DNA from: Zantedeschia hybrid cultivar | Taxonomy: Eukaryota > Streptophyta > Magnoliopsida > Alismatales > Araceae | Reading direction: 5' to 3' | Length of the DNA stretch: 64,000 nucleotides | NCBI GenBank assembly: GCA_030544215.1 | Contig: JARZZO010000014.1 | Coordinates: forward strand, 19,874,234 to 19,938,233 | Shown: positions 33,201 through 43,867 of the stretch, piece by piece | Layout: every line of letters begins with the position of its first letter | Numbering within the stretch: position 1 is the first letter of the stretch | Notes under the pieces: generated by a model | Databases searched by the model: none | What the model was told of the DNA's origin: nothing | What the model saw: the letters and a program-made list of their open reading frames with translations, nothing else | Made by a program: the position numbers and the translations under genes

Positions 33201-34247
33201 TCATCCTTCACAAGAGGATGGGTGCCATTTTCTGAGCAGGGCTTGAATGAGGTTTCACCCTCCACTGTCTTCCCCTTACGACGCTACTGCGACCTGGTTG
33301 GCAGAACACCAGATTTAGAAAACGACTTTCAAATGCAACAAATAGGTAATCATGTTTATGTTTTTGTTTTTTCTCGTTGGAAAGGTTTTACACCAAACAA
33401 AATGGACACTTACGGTCCGTTTGTTTCCATGTAAAATGGGCCACATGAAAAGCTTTTCCTCAAAAGTATATCCCAATCACCTATTTGGTAATCCGTAAAA
33501 CTCTAGTCAACTGAAAAATTAATTCACTGACTCCCTCTTTTCCCAATTTGACATCCATAGGAGAAGACCGAATGCCATTTTCCAAAGAAGCTGAAAATAT
33601 TTTCATAAGTACCAAATGAGGAATTTTGTTTTTGTTTTCCACGTAAATGTGTTTCCTTAGAAAATGTTTATGTATAACCAAACGGACCCTTAATGCAACC
33701 ACTGTCACTATCAATAAATTAAAGGCAAGAAAATAATCGTCCACCCGATGATGTTTTTACCTTAGATGGCCGCTGATCCCTCCCTTCATCCTGCAACAAC
33801 AGTTGCCTCATGTCAGTCTCATTCTCAAACTGAAACCTGATGGATATGGAAAATATATCATGTCACAGGCTAGTAGGCTACAAATTACGGGTACAAGGAA
33901 ATTTAAATCTTGATAAGAAAGTTTAAATAAGCGAGGCCATAGGCACCAATTTCAGCTCAATACGGCAAATGCCCAACTTAACGGAAGAACTAAAACGATA
34001 ACTATCTAAGCAATCTTCACTCGTCTTCTTCGACATTTTCGAACAAGGGAGCACAAGAGACAACGGATCACTACGACAAGAAGGAGGAGCACACAGATGA
34101 GATCTTTGGGGGAGAAGAATTGACCTTGTGGACAAATTTGTTCTTCCACTTCGCACAGGCGACGGGGGTGGAGTGGAAGAATGCCGGGTGCGGAGGCGAG
34201 GAGGGCAGGGTCTTCCGCAACGCGTTTCTCCATATTGGCCTCAGCAT
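21261..34247 (-). CDS. J-domain protein, probably mitochondrial (7 exons)
   Basis: An Hsp70 co-chaperone-type protein of 315 residues. Exons: 34125-34247, 33761-33790, 31664-31774, 31179-31329, 26547-26949, 26254-26308, 21261-21335. All introns are GT-AG and the phases agree throughout, total 948 nt with stop. Residues 1-41 (MLRPIWRNALRKTLPSSPPH onward) have many Arg/Lys and no acid, like a mitochondrial presequence. Residues 60-75 hold ARYVVREKRADAKRAL, a block I recall from plant proteins of this type. Residues 150-245 are acidic. The J domain is C-terminal (about 250-314): helix II around KIDDVKNAF, HPD at 282-284, then AEEKFKRCLDAYKFLCNAL, and the protein ends at once. Introns 4 and 6 exceed 4 kb and are full of transposons. 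Partner Hsp70 and substrate are not visible. Exons 2 (30 nt) and 6 (55 nt) are too short to be found as ORFs. Confidence 0.88.
21577..21790. repeat. Tandem duplication, ~100-bp unit, plus CT microsatellite
   Basis: The block from GTGTGCGTGAAAA to CATTTCCACACCCATCTCAA and CCCTTTCTCACTCCTCTCT occurs twice (21578 and 21677), about 85% alike, followed by a (CT) run. It lies in intron 6 of the J-protein gene and creates the 185-codon ORF at 21534-22091, which is not a gene. Confidence 0.75.
23140..23573. mobile_element. hAT-type MITE in intron 6 (434 bp)
   Basis: The inverted ends share GCTGGCAATGAGCCGAGC, left starting TAGTGC and right ending GCCTTA. The 8-bp target duplication is CCGGGCAT (23132-23139) and CCGGACAT (23574-23581). 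The interior is made of GAGCTCGAGC/GGCTCG words and has no ORF of its own. Same family as 27940-28721. Confidence 0.85.
24540..25490. repeat. Minisatellite with higher-order structure, in intron 6
   Basis: About 23 repeats of a unit around CCACCAATAAGAATGAACCA. In the left half (to about 25090) units are ~40 bp and alternate by their variant word: AATGAAC, AGTGAAC, AAAGAAC, giving a trimer period of about 116 bp (for example 24768, 24885, 25000). In the right half the unit is ~50 bp, uniform, with CCAATATGAATGAACC and TTTGGCCATTCAA. Confidence 0.85.
25491..26253. other. Rest of intron 6 near exon 6, pyrimidine-rich
   Basis: Contains long T/C runs (25590-25800). On the minus strand CTCTATATAAAGCCCAC (25670-25686) reads like a promoter TATA box followed by a purine-rich leader, so part of an LTR may be here, but no LTR ends were found. 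Confidence 0.35.
27940..28721. mobile_element. hAT-type element nested in the Cassandra LTR (782 bp)
   Basis: Ends TAGGGCTGGCAATGAGCCGA and, inverted, CATTGCCAGCCCTA. The 8-bp duplication is AACTTAGC (27932-27939) and AACTTAAC (28722-28729). It cuts the Cassandra LTR exactly at the word GATACAACTTAGCTATATTT, which is intact in the other LTR. Longer than its relative at 23140-23573 because of extra unrelated sequence at about 28140-28530. Confidence 0.85.
28774..29054. mobile_element. Small TIR element nested in the Cassandra interior (281 bp)
   Basis: Flanked by AGGCGAC on both sides (28767-28773, 29055-29061), possibly 8 bp with one change. The ends ACATGAAATTCTAGATT and, inverted, CACGAAATGCAAAATC are loosely similar. 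The interior is crowded with GATCGG/CCGATC words. The uninterrupted target is visible in the old Cassandra at about 1775-1790. A related GATCGG-rich stretch lies at 22285-22395. Confidence 0.65.
29720..30460 (-). mobile_element. 3' end of a Copia retrotransposon (RNase H region plus LTR)
   Basis: On the minus strand, with several frameshifts, pieces of the Ty1/copia RNase H region appear in order: DPTSYQQLVG, PDIAHVFHDVSQFV, a V-S-S-EY-LADA equivalent, EQLADLFTQ and DFRELANS. They are followed by the polypurine AGGGAGGG and then TGTTAGATGG, the start of an LTR that ends GTTCTAACA at 29720. That LTR is 164 bp. The upstream part of the element is missing. It is in intron 4 of the J-protein gene, on the gene's own strand. 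Confidence 0.75.
30846..30920. mobile_element. Very small Tourist-like MITE (75 bp)
   Basis: TTA on both sides (30843-30845, 30921-30923). Ends GTGGTCATTTGGTTTG and, inverted, GTCATTCGGTTTTGC. In intron 4 of the J-protein gene. Confidence 0.5.
32834..32877. repeat. Short near-perfect inverted repeat
   Basis: CCTAAGACCATCCACTACT, then a 6-base TATATA centre, then AGCAGTAGATGGTCTTAGG: 17 of 19 arm positions pair. It lies in intron 2 of the J-protein gene, inside a region bounded by AAAGGCGA (near 32560) and TCGCCTTT (near 32932), probably an old MITE. Confidence 0.7.
33413..33689. mobile_element. Tourist-like MITE in intron 2 (277 bp)
   Basis: TTA duplication on both sides (33410-33412, 33690-33692). 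Ends CGGTCCGTTTGTTTCC and, inverted, GGGTCCGTTTGGTTATAC. Same family as 42843-43125, in the opposite orientation. Confidence 0.8.
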
Positions 34248-34565
34248 CGGTAGCTAGTTGCAGGTAGAATAGCAAGGGGGGAGGAGGGGAAGCAGAGGAA
34301 GGAGAACACGAGCGCATGGGGTTGGGGAGGGCTCTTTATCCCTCGCCTCCACCGGCTGCGGGGTCTTCTCTTCTCTCCCCCCTCGGCCCTCCCACGCCTG
34401 CGGAGGTCGCCGGAGGCGGAGACCGGTGCCCTTCCAAGGAAAGCCTAAAAAAGTTTTGAGAATTTTCCCGATTTAGCCTTCCACGCCACGCTATTGTTGT
34501 TCCGTCACCCATCCTAGCTCCAATTTCTTCCTCTGCCAAATGTAGCCTGCAGGAGTCGTTGGATA

Positions 34566-34642
34566 GGGCCCAGTCCATGCCCAATAATCCAGGCCCAGCC
34601 CAGTACGACTGTCAAAACGGTCTGGACCTGTTAACAGGCCCA
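34566..34642 (-). promoter_or_regulatory. Cluster of site II-type elements (TGGGCC)
   Basis: GGGCCCA (34566-34572), AGGCCCA (34591-34597) and AGGCCCA (34636-34642), about 320-395 bp before the J-protein start codon. TGGGCC/T site II motifs are known to be enriched before nuclear genes for mitochondrial and ribosomal proteins, which fits the presequence of this gene. Confidence 0.5.
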
Positions 34643-34819
34643 TTTAGATCCATTAACTTGAGTCCGGTAATATCCATTTATCTAATAAGAGTGGCCATAT
34701 GTTGCACACAAATACACAATACTCGCTGTAATGTCCAGATTTCTGCAGTGAGGGGCATTGCATTAGGTAAATAATTTCTTTTTAATTTTTAATTTTTTAC
34801 AGTTGGACCCACATGCCTT

Positions 34820-34990
34820 ACGTGTCCGTATAGGCCGATCCCAAATGGATGACGCCAAAATATTTTAAAATATCAAAAGTTGTTATTTTCCTCGGTCAAT
34901 AAAGGATATTTTTACTATCCACTGGGATTTGTTTTTAAATTTTTAAGATTTTTGAGTCATCCGAATAGAGATTGGTCTATACGGACACAT
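34820..34990. repeat. Inverted repeat around an AT-rich core
   Basis: TGTCCGTATAGGCCGATC near 34824 pairs with GATTGGTCTATACGGACA near 34970, and GGATGAC with GTCATCC further in. Probably the core of a MITE; the outer ends are unclear. Confidence 0.5.
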
Positions 34991-35960
34991 AAAAATATCG
35001 GACCTGACCTTTCAAAAAATTTCAATAAGAGACAATATGACCAGATTTCTATGGTTCTGGACCTGAAATCAAGCCTTTGTTTACTATTAGTATTACGGTT
35101 TAGGATAAATGAATTCTCTTTTGGTCCCACTCATCATTTAATAACGAGAAAATAGCAAGTAGACTGCAGAACCGGCCTATTTGTTTAGTTGCCTGTTAAT
35201 GATTCGAATGGGTCTGGATATATTCTCATTACAGGTACGGATAGACCAGTATCATTTATAGTCCTAATTCTTACTTCTTAGTGCACGACCGGTCCAACTA
35301 AATCGAATAACACGGGCTGCAGTCACATGGCTTTTCGAGGTAAAAATCATATGTAAGTTTTTTTAAAAAAAATTCAGACCTAAGAAACATGGTTTTATAG
35401 TCTCATGTGCGTAATTCCATATTAATAGTTATGTATGTCTCACATGTGAGTTATCTATCACATGTGAAGATGCCTAAAATATATCTTATTTCAATATATG
35501 TCCTAATTAGAACCAATTAAACCTATTTTTATATTACACGATTTATGTTTAGTATCATGTATAGAGACGTAGGCTTATCAACAAATCACATGTTTATTGA
35601 ATCAGTTTATATACTTGTCAAATTAGATAACAAATTACATTTCACATTGTATTGCAAACTTTGTCAAAGCTGACCATTCTATACTTTTCAACATTTTGGA
35701 CATGCTAGATGCTGAAATTAAAAAAAAACAAGCAACAAATATAAAGTTAATAGTTAACCTAATAATCTCCCTAATGATGCAAGTTTCATCTAATTTGACA
35801 TTCCTATCAAAAGTTCAGGTTTTTTTGGAGCCAATATTAGATACACAAGTTATAAGAGTTTATTTCTAGTATGTATGTTTATAGAAACTCAAAATTAAAA
35901 AGCCTTTTTTTAACTTCGAAACCTCATTTTTTGGATGGATTATAAACACCAATATTAGAT
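34991..35960. other. Intergenic, no gene seen
   Basis: AT-rich sequence upstream of the J-protein gene with no recognisable coding or RNA gene. Confidence 0.4.
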
Positions 35961-35964
35961 AAAG

Positions 35965-36380
35965 AGAATAACTTGTTGCACTGCACATGGCTAAGCTGGA
36001 ATGGGCCACCCTGTCTCGCTCCACCATGCGCTTAGCTCCACATGACCCGCGCGTCCCGCATTAACTGCGCCCTAAAGTTAGTAAAAAAAAATTCAAAAAA
36101 AATTAAATTTTTTTTTATGCTTTCAAGAGCATCAAGATGCTCACGAGAGCTCAGAATACTCTAATACTCTCGAGAGCATCAAGATGCCCGAGAGCATCAT
36201 AAAGCTCTTGAGAGCATCCTGACGCTCTCAAGAGCATAGGATTTTTTAAAAATTTTCATTTTTTTTCTCTTGACATCAAGGCGCAATTAAATGCAAGACG
36301 TACGGGCTCCACTGTTTATGCATGTGACGGAGTGGGACGGGAAACCCGTTCCAACTCAACCATGTGTAGTGCAAATTATA
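35965..36380. mobile_element. Mutator-like MITE, copy 2, with CTCGAGAG array
   Basis: The left end GAATAACTTGTTGCACTGCA is close to that of copy 1 (GAATAATGCTTGTTGCACTA). The right end inverted reads TTTGCACTACACATGGTTGA, pairing with TTGCACTGCACATGGCTAAG on the left. The interior at 36120-36240 is an array of CTCGAGAGCATC and variants, with inverted copies. The exact target duplication is not clear here. Confidence 0.65.
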
Positions 36381-36399
36381 TGTGCATTCATACAAGTTT

Positions 36400-38755
36400 A
36401 ATTGAGTGCCCCCATCATGTGAATGAAATATGTGCATTCATACATGTCTAATTGGGCTTCCACTTTAGGCTTCATTAAACACAATCCCACCAGAAATATA
36501 AACATGTATATATATAACACCTGATTGCTCACACAGTTTCAACCTCTTTTCTATGATTAAAAAAATAAAAATCATCATAAAATCTTAAATATTCAATTAT
36601 TCCATCAGAATAATTTTCACCAGTTGGGGTTTAGATCGGATGGCCATGAGCGGTGCAATAATTTCTTTTGTTTCTTTTAATTTGCTGGAGACCCTCAACT
36701 CGGCATTTGTACCATCCAATCTCCAATTGGACGGTTAAGAAAACTCTAAAAAGAAAAAAGACCATGTACTCGTGCGATCTGAACTGTTGGACGCTACACC
36801 GTACACTGTTCAGCAAGTAAAACTCATACATATAATAATCAGGTTGGACTGGGTCCAATTAATTCCGGACCCATTTTAGTTTATGGGCTTTGTGGTTAGT
36901 CTAGTCTATCACCGGTTCGCACCTTCGGACTCGATCATTGCAAGTTTGTTCGTTTAGTTATCTTTATTTTCTTAGAACTTTTGCATCTACTCATCATTTG
37001 TCCAATTGTGGCACAATATTTTGCATGTATAAATAAAGAAACGTGAGACGTAAAACTTTCTATGATCGTTAGTCAAGGTGTCATCCATATCACATGCGCA
37101 TTTTATAAGACATTATGCGGTTAAACATAAGATTGTCTTGACTCCTGTCACTTTTCTGACATCTATTATATTTAGAAGATCCAATTTTGTCAACATTTAG
37201 CATTCTTGTCTAAATTCGACAAACTATATATATGGGACTTGATGCAGTCGAGCGCTTCACAGGTGAGCAAAAAAAGAGAAAACGATGTCCCCGTGCGTTT
37301 TTTTGCCGTGTTTCGAATCTGCATCCTTCTGTGAGTGCTTCCCTCTCCAGTATCCCCCTTAGCCGTCTGGGCTACTTAAAAAAAAAAAAGAAAAAAAGAG
37401 AAAAAAAAAGGGAGAAGACGATGAAGTAATCGGCAAACACTCACATCGGTGAGTTTCTTTGCTATGGTTTCAAGGAGACTCCTTTGCCACCAAAATTAGT
37501 TTCCACACGGTAAAATGTAAATAATAGAAGAGAGAATAGAAGCTGGGACGTACCTTGATCAGACGTGTTCTGTCTAACTTTATTGAAGGAAGGTAGGTGA
37601 GATCTCTATCAGACTCCATGCGCCGAGTGGAACTATTTTTCAGGATGCTTTCTTCTCTTCCTTATTTCGAGATGCCCTATTGGGCTGACCGGGGCCATTT
37701 GGGCCGGCAGCCTCTCCTTCTATTCGGGTTGATTTTTACATGCAAATCCGGTAATGGGCCGAGCCTACGAGGGAGAATTTTCCTCGTCAAGACTGGTGGT
37801 TAGATGTAGTTGCATGAATAAAGAGCGTTAATTTTAGATTAAAAATTAAATTCAAATTAGTTTCTAAAGAGGCAATCCCACGGCTACCGCACTGTATAAA
37901 GAAAATTTGCACAAGGAATAATGTATCTTTTCCAATATCGGTTTCTTTTTAAGGCTGCCGTGTTCACTAATTATTTAGACATTTTCTGGAAGAATATATA
38001 GCTTCGTCACCTAAGTGTGCTATTCCCTTTTATTATTGATATAGAGCTCTATTATTGTCTTCTCATTGTTGCCGTGAAACACAAACTCGATGGACGTGAA
38101 GGTTCCTTGTCCTTGAGACGTTTTAGCTTAAATAAATTTAGAAATTCCACAGAAATAAAAATTGTGCTTTTGCCTTTTGGAGGATAGAGATTTTGAGGAC
38201 ATTTGGTATAAACAATATTTCTTGGAGCATTTGTTGGATATATACTATGCTTAACTCGATATGAGGACATTACCTGGCAAAAATATATTTGGATATGATT
38301 CAGTTTAGAATTTAAATTCTGTCAAACAATTAAAAGATTAAAGAAAGATTGACAACATTATAATTTTTATTAATATTTTAAAAAATTAAAATTAAAATTA
38401 TAATCATGTAATAAATAGTTATTAACTAAATTATGAATTCAAATTGAGAATAGCGCACCAACATCATGTGGGTCTGTTTTCGAATGATCTTAATTAGTTG
38501 TTCATAACAAAGACAACGAAGCTGATTGGAGAAAACACAATCAACTAAGAAATTGGTGCAACTCACAAGTAATTCCTTTTGTGGACGTCGATTAATCTCG
38601 AAAGTATTGAACCATGTGTAGGAGAAACATGGCTATCACTTAACTTCATACTTAGCCTTGCCTTCATTTGTTGTAATGCTGCTTTCTTTGTTAACTTTGG
38701 CAATGACATTTTTTTTTCTACTTCTATTAGAGTACCTGTGTAGCATGTGAACAAA
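36400..38755. other. Intergenic, no gene seen
   Basis: Mostly AT-rich. On the minus strand at about 37244-37376, GCCCAGACGGCTAAGGGGG and, further on, AGATTCGAAACA resemble the A and B boxes of a tRNA-derived SINE next to an A/T run; this is tentative. No coding sequence is supported. Confidence 0.35.
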
Positions 38756-38759
38756 AAAG

Positions 38760-38985
38760 TAGGACACTTCTAACAAATTATCTATAAATTGGACTAATCT
38801 AACCCAACATAATCTAACCCACTCAAATTCATTATTTTAAATTGAGTTAAATTGAATTATAGTAATTTGTCCTGAATTTGGACTGGGTTGAAGAGGGTTG
38901 GAGTATTGTTAATTTGAGTCAATCCAAATTACTACATAATCCAGTCCAACTCACACAAGTTTCATCTCTCACAAATGACGTATTA
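38760..38985. mobile_element. Truncated relative of the 157-533 hAT MITE
   Basis: Shares GGACACTTCTAACAAATT-ATCTATAAAT, TAACCCAAC words and a right end like CAGTCCAACTCACACAAGTT with the right half of that element. The left end is missing. Confidence 0.5.
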
Positions 38986-39689
38986 TTTTTTCCTTTGGTG
39001 GAAATGTTGTATCGATATCACTCAGTAACTATAAATGCAATATTCCCTGATCTTATAGTAAAAAAATTGGAGTATAAGAAGATTATAGCCTTGCTTCTTA
39101 TGGGATCGTTTCCAATATGATGTTGTTGGTCAATGTGATTCAGTGGCCAAAATTTACAATACTAGTACGAGAGGTTCAAATCTCACTAGTCTCTTCTTAG
39201 TGGTGATGATTTGTATTGAATGTGATTATTTTGTCTAATCTGATGGTTATTTTGAATTATTCTAACTATCGAATGAAGCAATCTTACACATCATGTCCTC
39301 GTGCATAGAGGTGAATGTATGTAATGAGAATATCTGAACTCGTAACCTCCTTAAGTGAAAAGACAATGAAGTTCTATTTTTTTCTCTGAAGTGTAGATTA
39401 ATTGACTAAATATGTCAAATGAGAGAATAGTCCAAATTTGAGACTATCATTAGAAAGAAATTCTACAGATCACACACACTAAAGAACCTTTACCGCACAA
39501 CAATTTTTCCCGTCTAGATAATATTACCGCACAACAATTTCCATTTTAGCTCAAAAGCACTCACCAGCACTTACTTCCTTCTCTCTTCTTCAATGGACAG
39601 AAAAGTTTTTTTATCCCAAAAGGGCCCAAGTACATCTTAGAAGCAGCTCTTCTTCCGGTTTCCGTCAGGAGTTCTCTCAATCTCTCTCT

Positions 39690-39728
<39 letters not shown>

Positions 39729-39909
39729 GTGACACACGAATCCTCTGGACCGCAAGCCGAGATACTTGGGAGTTGGGAGACTTGAGAACACTTGAAAACT
39801 GTCGAGAGTTAGAGCCGCCTAAAATGCGTTTCCAAACGTGCCTTAGGAAGAAGTGCACAGTTCTGTCCGGATTGTGTTTCTATTTTCATTTGAGAGGCAC
39901 CACTGGGGT
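38986..39909. other. Intergenic with a CT microsatellite
   Basis: No gene is supported. A long CT tract (39680-39726) produces spurious ORFs on the minus strand. GTTCAAATCTC near 39173 looks like a tRNA B box and could belong to an old SINE; unproven. Confidence 0.4.
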
Positions 39910-40492
39910 TAGGACTGCAACTTTGGGTGGGTCAATCCGAATTCGAATGGGTCGACCTGATGGTTAGATTGAGTTGAATCTGATCAAGTTAGAGTTGTGT
40001 TAGGTTAAAGTTGAGGGTTCTTTTAGCCCGACCTTACATGGATTAAGTTGGGTTGAAGTACGGCCAATCCGACCTAATCCGAATCCGATGTTAATATATA
40101 TAAATGATAACATAGATAATTAGAATATACTTCATTTAATTTTATATCATTGAATACAAATATAATTTATAATATGAATAAGGATGTTCTCAAATAATAA
40201 CCATGTAACTATGTGTCTACCTTCTTTTTTATTACTTTGTTAAGGTAGATACATAAATTTACTCATACTTTTATACGTGAAATTTTGGTAGTAAGAAAAA
40301 AAAGTTAAAAATATAAGTTATTAAGAATATAATCCGACTCAACCCAATCCAACCCAATAAAACTTGGGTTATATAGGTTGGGGCATTGTTAGACGGGTTG
40401 GGTTAGGATTGAGGAGGTTGGGTTGGATGGTAGGTTGAGTTGAGTTAGGGTTGACCCTAACCCGACTTAACCCGACCCGAGTTGCAGCCCTA
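39910..40492. mobile_element. hAT-type MITE (583 bp)
   Basis: Ends TAGGACTGCAACTTTGGGT and, inverted, CCGAGTTGCAGCCCTA. The flanks ACTGGGGT (39902-39909) and ACTAAGGT (40493-40500) are an 8-bp duplication with two changes. Interior of GGGTTGGGTT/AACCCGACC words. Confidence 0.7.
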
Positions 40493-40495
40493 ACT

Positions 40496-40971
40496 AAGGT
40501 TGTCAATAGATATTCGAGTTTCGATTATCCGTTTCGATTTTATTAGTGGATACGAAACTCCGTTAAAGATTACCCATTAAGTTATAGGAAACGAAAATGA
40601 ATCTTCGACAGTTATAGGAGTCAGAAACGGAAACACTCATTTCCGCATCCGTTAACCCGTTTCCGTTTCTGAATGATCATGTACCTTATACATCCATCCA
40701 CACACACATATATGTATAATATCTAATAGTGAGAATATCTCTTGACAGTTTGATAAAAGAAAGGTCCTAATAAAAAGTTAGAAACTCTTTAACATTTTAA
40801 TATAATTTTATGGCACATGATTGAATATATTTATATGTAAATTTAGATTGATAGACAAAATAAATTTCAAAATTTAAAATTTATAGATTATTAATTTTTA
40901 CCTATATTAAAACTTTGTAAATTTAAAATTTTTAATTATTAGAAGAAAGTTTACCTTTTGACAACCCTAAG
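40496..40971. mobile_element. TIR element adjoining the previous one
   Basis: Left TAAGGTTGTCAATAG and right, inverted, TTAGGGTTGTCAAAAGG. The interior has ATCCGTTTCCG words at the left and is AT-rich on the right. hAT-like ends, no clear duplication. Confidence 0.5.
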
Positions 40972-41890
40972 CACGACCCACTTTGCTTTTGTCTTCAATG
41001 ATGTACTGTTTATCGTTTGTGGTGGTCTGTTTCCAGCAACGTGCCCGAAATTTTAATGCGGAACAGTGACATCGGTCCCACGCACAGAGGCTCACATGGC
41101 GTGGTGCCAAGAACTGGTTGCCCATCCCTTACCTTCGTACGACTGCAGTACCGCATCATGATGTTTATCTTCTTTATCAGTAATTTTCTGAATTTGATCA
41201 AGAACCATGCGTCAGTCGAATAACAAGTCCAGATTTAAAGACTCGATTTTTTCAGTACAATGATTGATCGAACTCAGTCAATGTATCGGAAGAAGAAGAA
41301 AATGAGACCCACCGAACTTTTGAATTAGGCGATTTTTTTTTTTTAAGCGGATTCCGTCCTAAAATTTACGAAGCTATGTTTTGCGTTTCGTACCCGTATA
41401 TTCTGGTTATGAAACACTGTTATTTACGATTGCAAAAATATGTGTATATACAACGTCCTGTTATTGTAATACCTATGATGCCCACAGTGGAACGTCATGT
41501 TTCTTTTAACCCAACCATTTCTTGCTCAACTCCTCCAAAACCTAAAATTGACCCAAATGTTCTCGTTGTTGGATGATGGTGGCTTATAATTCAACTTTAC
41601 CTTTCCCTTTTTTTTTTTTCACTTGTTTCGAAAAGATTGGAGCTATAGAAGGATATTTTCCCTTCCTCAATAGATGTTTTGTGGCGGTGTTGAGCTAATA
41701 GTCCTACGTCGGATTTCACAAAGAAAAGGACCAGCTTATAAGATAAAAGACTTCTTACCTCAATGCTTAAACTTTGAGGTAAGGCAAAAGGCCCATAACA
41801 GGTGGGTTTTGGATCTCACAATCTGCCGAAATTCGATCCATACAGAATATGCTTAATTCAAACATCACTTAACTTGAGGCGCATCATTTA
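40972..41890. other. Intergenic, no gene seen
   Basis: Short ORFs at 41010-41223, 41376-41576 and 41674-41856 have no recognisable domain. Confidence 0.4.
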
Positions 41891-41892
41891 GA

Positions 41893-42571
41893 GAAAAAGA
41901 TGTTGGACTGACTATATAATAGGGGTGTTTATTATTTGGTTCAATCCGAATTAAACTTAATTTTCGAAGAAAAAGATGTTGGAGTGACTATATAATAGGG
42001 GTGTTTACTATTTGGTTCAATCCGAAAAATCAAATCGAATTAAACTTAATTTTCGATTTGGTTCTCGTTGAAAACATGTTCGGTTTGATTTGATTTTCAA
42101 ATTTCTTCAACCCGAAAAAACAAAAATGATATTATATTTTACTTTTACCGCACATGACTACATCAGCTTGTCAGAACCTATACCGAAGGAAAAGTTCTTT
42201 ATGCTGCCGGTACAAAACTAAACGTTTGTGTGGTATGCTGCTTGCTCCCTGCTGCCTACCTGACGTTGAAAGCTTCATTTCACACGATCTGCACAGGGTC
42301 TATAAAGAAAGACCCGTGTTACTTCCTAGCGTTTAAGTGGGTTGGTCCTAAGTATGGGCTTTTATGTTGGATTAAAGTCAGTGAAAACTAAATACGAGTT
42401 CAAATTAAATCTAAAAAATGTTTTGCACTAAAATCGGTTTAAATCGATCCAAACTGAAGTAAACCGAAGATTTTTGGTTTGGTTTGGTTCAATTTGTAGG
42501 ATGAGTCGATTTGGTTTGCTTTGAAATTTTTTTCCCCTAAACCGAACCAAACCAAATCGTGAACACGCCTA
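41893..42571. mobile_element. hAT-type MITE (41996-42571) with duplicated left border
   Basis: The element proper begins TAGGGGTGTTTACTATTTGG at 41996 and ends, inverted, TAGGCGTGTTCACGATTTGG at 42571. The 8-bp duplication is CTATATAA (41988-41995) and CTTTATAA (42572-42579). The left border, with the duplicated target and about 60 bp of element, is itself repeated in tandem at 41893-41967. Confidence 0.8.
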
Positions 42572-42842
42572 CTTTATAATAGTCTTACATTGGTTAATTT
42601 CAATTGTGACAAGCACTTATGATTTTGGACCTTTCAAATTCAACACTTGACTTTTGTGGTTTGTAAAATGGTACTAAAGCAGGTGTATGGCCCAACTCCA
42701 TTCTCAAATTTATCGTCTAATAATTTGCGACACCTCCTTTTATCTAATTTTTAGGGCCCATCTTGGTCGTGAGAGGGAGTGTGGAAGTGATAAAGAGGTT
42801 TTGCCTTGAAAAATTAGAGTGAGGTGATTTCTTTAGTATTTA

Positions 42843-43125
42843 GGGTCCATTTGGTTACGGATGGAAAAGATTTTTTAAAGAAATATATTTACAAGAAAAA
42901 TGAAAACAAAATTTGTCATTTAGTACTTATAAAAATATTTTCATCTTCTTTAAAAAATAGCATTCAATCGTATCCCATGGACGTTAAACTTGGAAAAAAG
43001 AGGGGTCACTGAATTAAGTTTTTAGTTGACTAGAAGTTTACCAATTACCAAATAAATTACCGAGATATACTTTTTAGGAAAAAAAAATTCACGGGACCTA
43101 TTTTATATGAAAATAAAAGAGATCC
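42843..43125. mobile_element. Tourist-like MITE upstream of the first WAT1-type gene (283 bp)
   Basis: TTA at both sides (42840-42842, 43126-43128). Left GGGTCCATTTGGTTACGG; right, inverted, GGATCTCTTTTATTTTCAT. Interior blocks (AGTTGACTAGA, ACTTATAAAAATATTTTCAT) match 33413-33689 in inverse. Confidence 0.75.
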
Positions 43126-43131
43126 TTATTA

Positions 43132-43284
43132 TGTGGAGTTTTCATAACCAAAGAAGACATGTTACGTCTAGGACTTAGATGGTTTTGGTTCCGGTACATA
43201 AATGCTGTGGAGTTTTCATAACCAAAGATGGCATGTTCCATCTAGGACTTTGATGGTTTTGGTTCCAGTACATAAATGCTGTGG
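43132..43284. repeat. Two tandem copies of a 74-bp unit in the WAT1-type promoter
   Basis: TGTGGAGTTTTCATAACCAA through TTCC(G/A)GTACATAAATGC occurs at 43132 and 43206, with about six differences; a third copy starts and stops at TGTGG. It lies roughly 590-740 bp before the TATA box. Confidence 0.85.
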
Positions 43285-43867
43285 TATTCTCTGCCACAGC
43301 GTGGAACAGCGCCTAAATCGTGCAACTATCTAGTGGCATTTAGTTGAAGGGGGTCCATATGAGATTTGATATTTTATCAGGACGCCCTCTCAGACGTCCT
43401 TTCTCCCATATCTCCTATCCTTTGATCCACTGGAAGGTAGGAATCATCCTTCTTCACCTCAGATAATGGGTTACTATCGTTACCTTCTCGAGGCCACAAA
43501 AATATGAAAAATAGGAAGAGAGAATTATGAGACAATTGCAAAACAGGTTGATTTTTTTCATCCGAATATATGAACTTCTGTAATTACCAACTAAAGGTTC
43601 AATGATTATTACTGTTTCTCAACGTAGAAAGGGCAATTTTATTTTGAATCACCTATCCACTATCTTGGTGCTTGTACGTGTACGCAAATCATGCTGTCTG
43701 CCTATAAGAACATTGCTGTTTGCTTTTCCTGTGCAAGGATTGGGGCAACTGGTTTCTTTTGAAACTACCAATCTACGTACAACAAACAACACAGCACGAT
43801 TGCTCTTGGTATTTGCACACATTTGCTTCCATCATACTCTATTAAGTTTGGTGCTTCCCAAAGTAGC

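Noticed and set aside
37244..37376. tRNA gene on the minus strand
   Set aside because: A- and B-box-like words are present but no cloverleaf can be drawn; at best an old tRNA-derived SINE.
39561..39858. Two minus-strand ORFs
   Set aside because: Both cross the CT microsatellite and consist largely of an Arg/Glu repeat.
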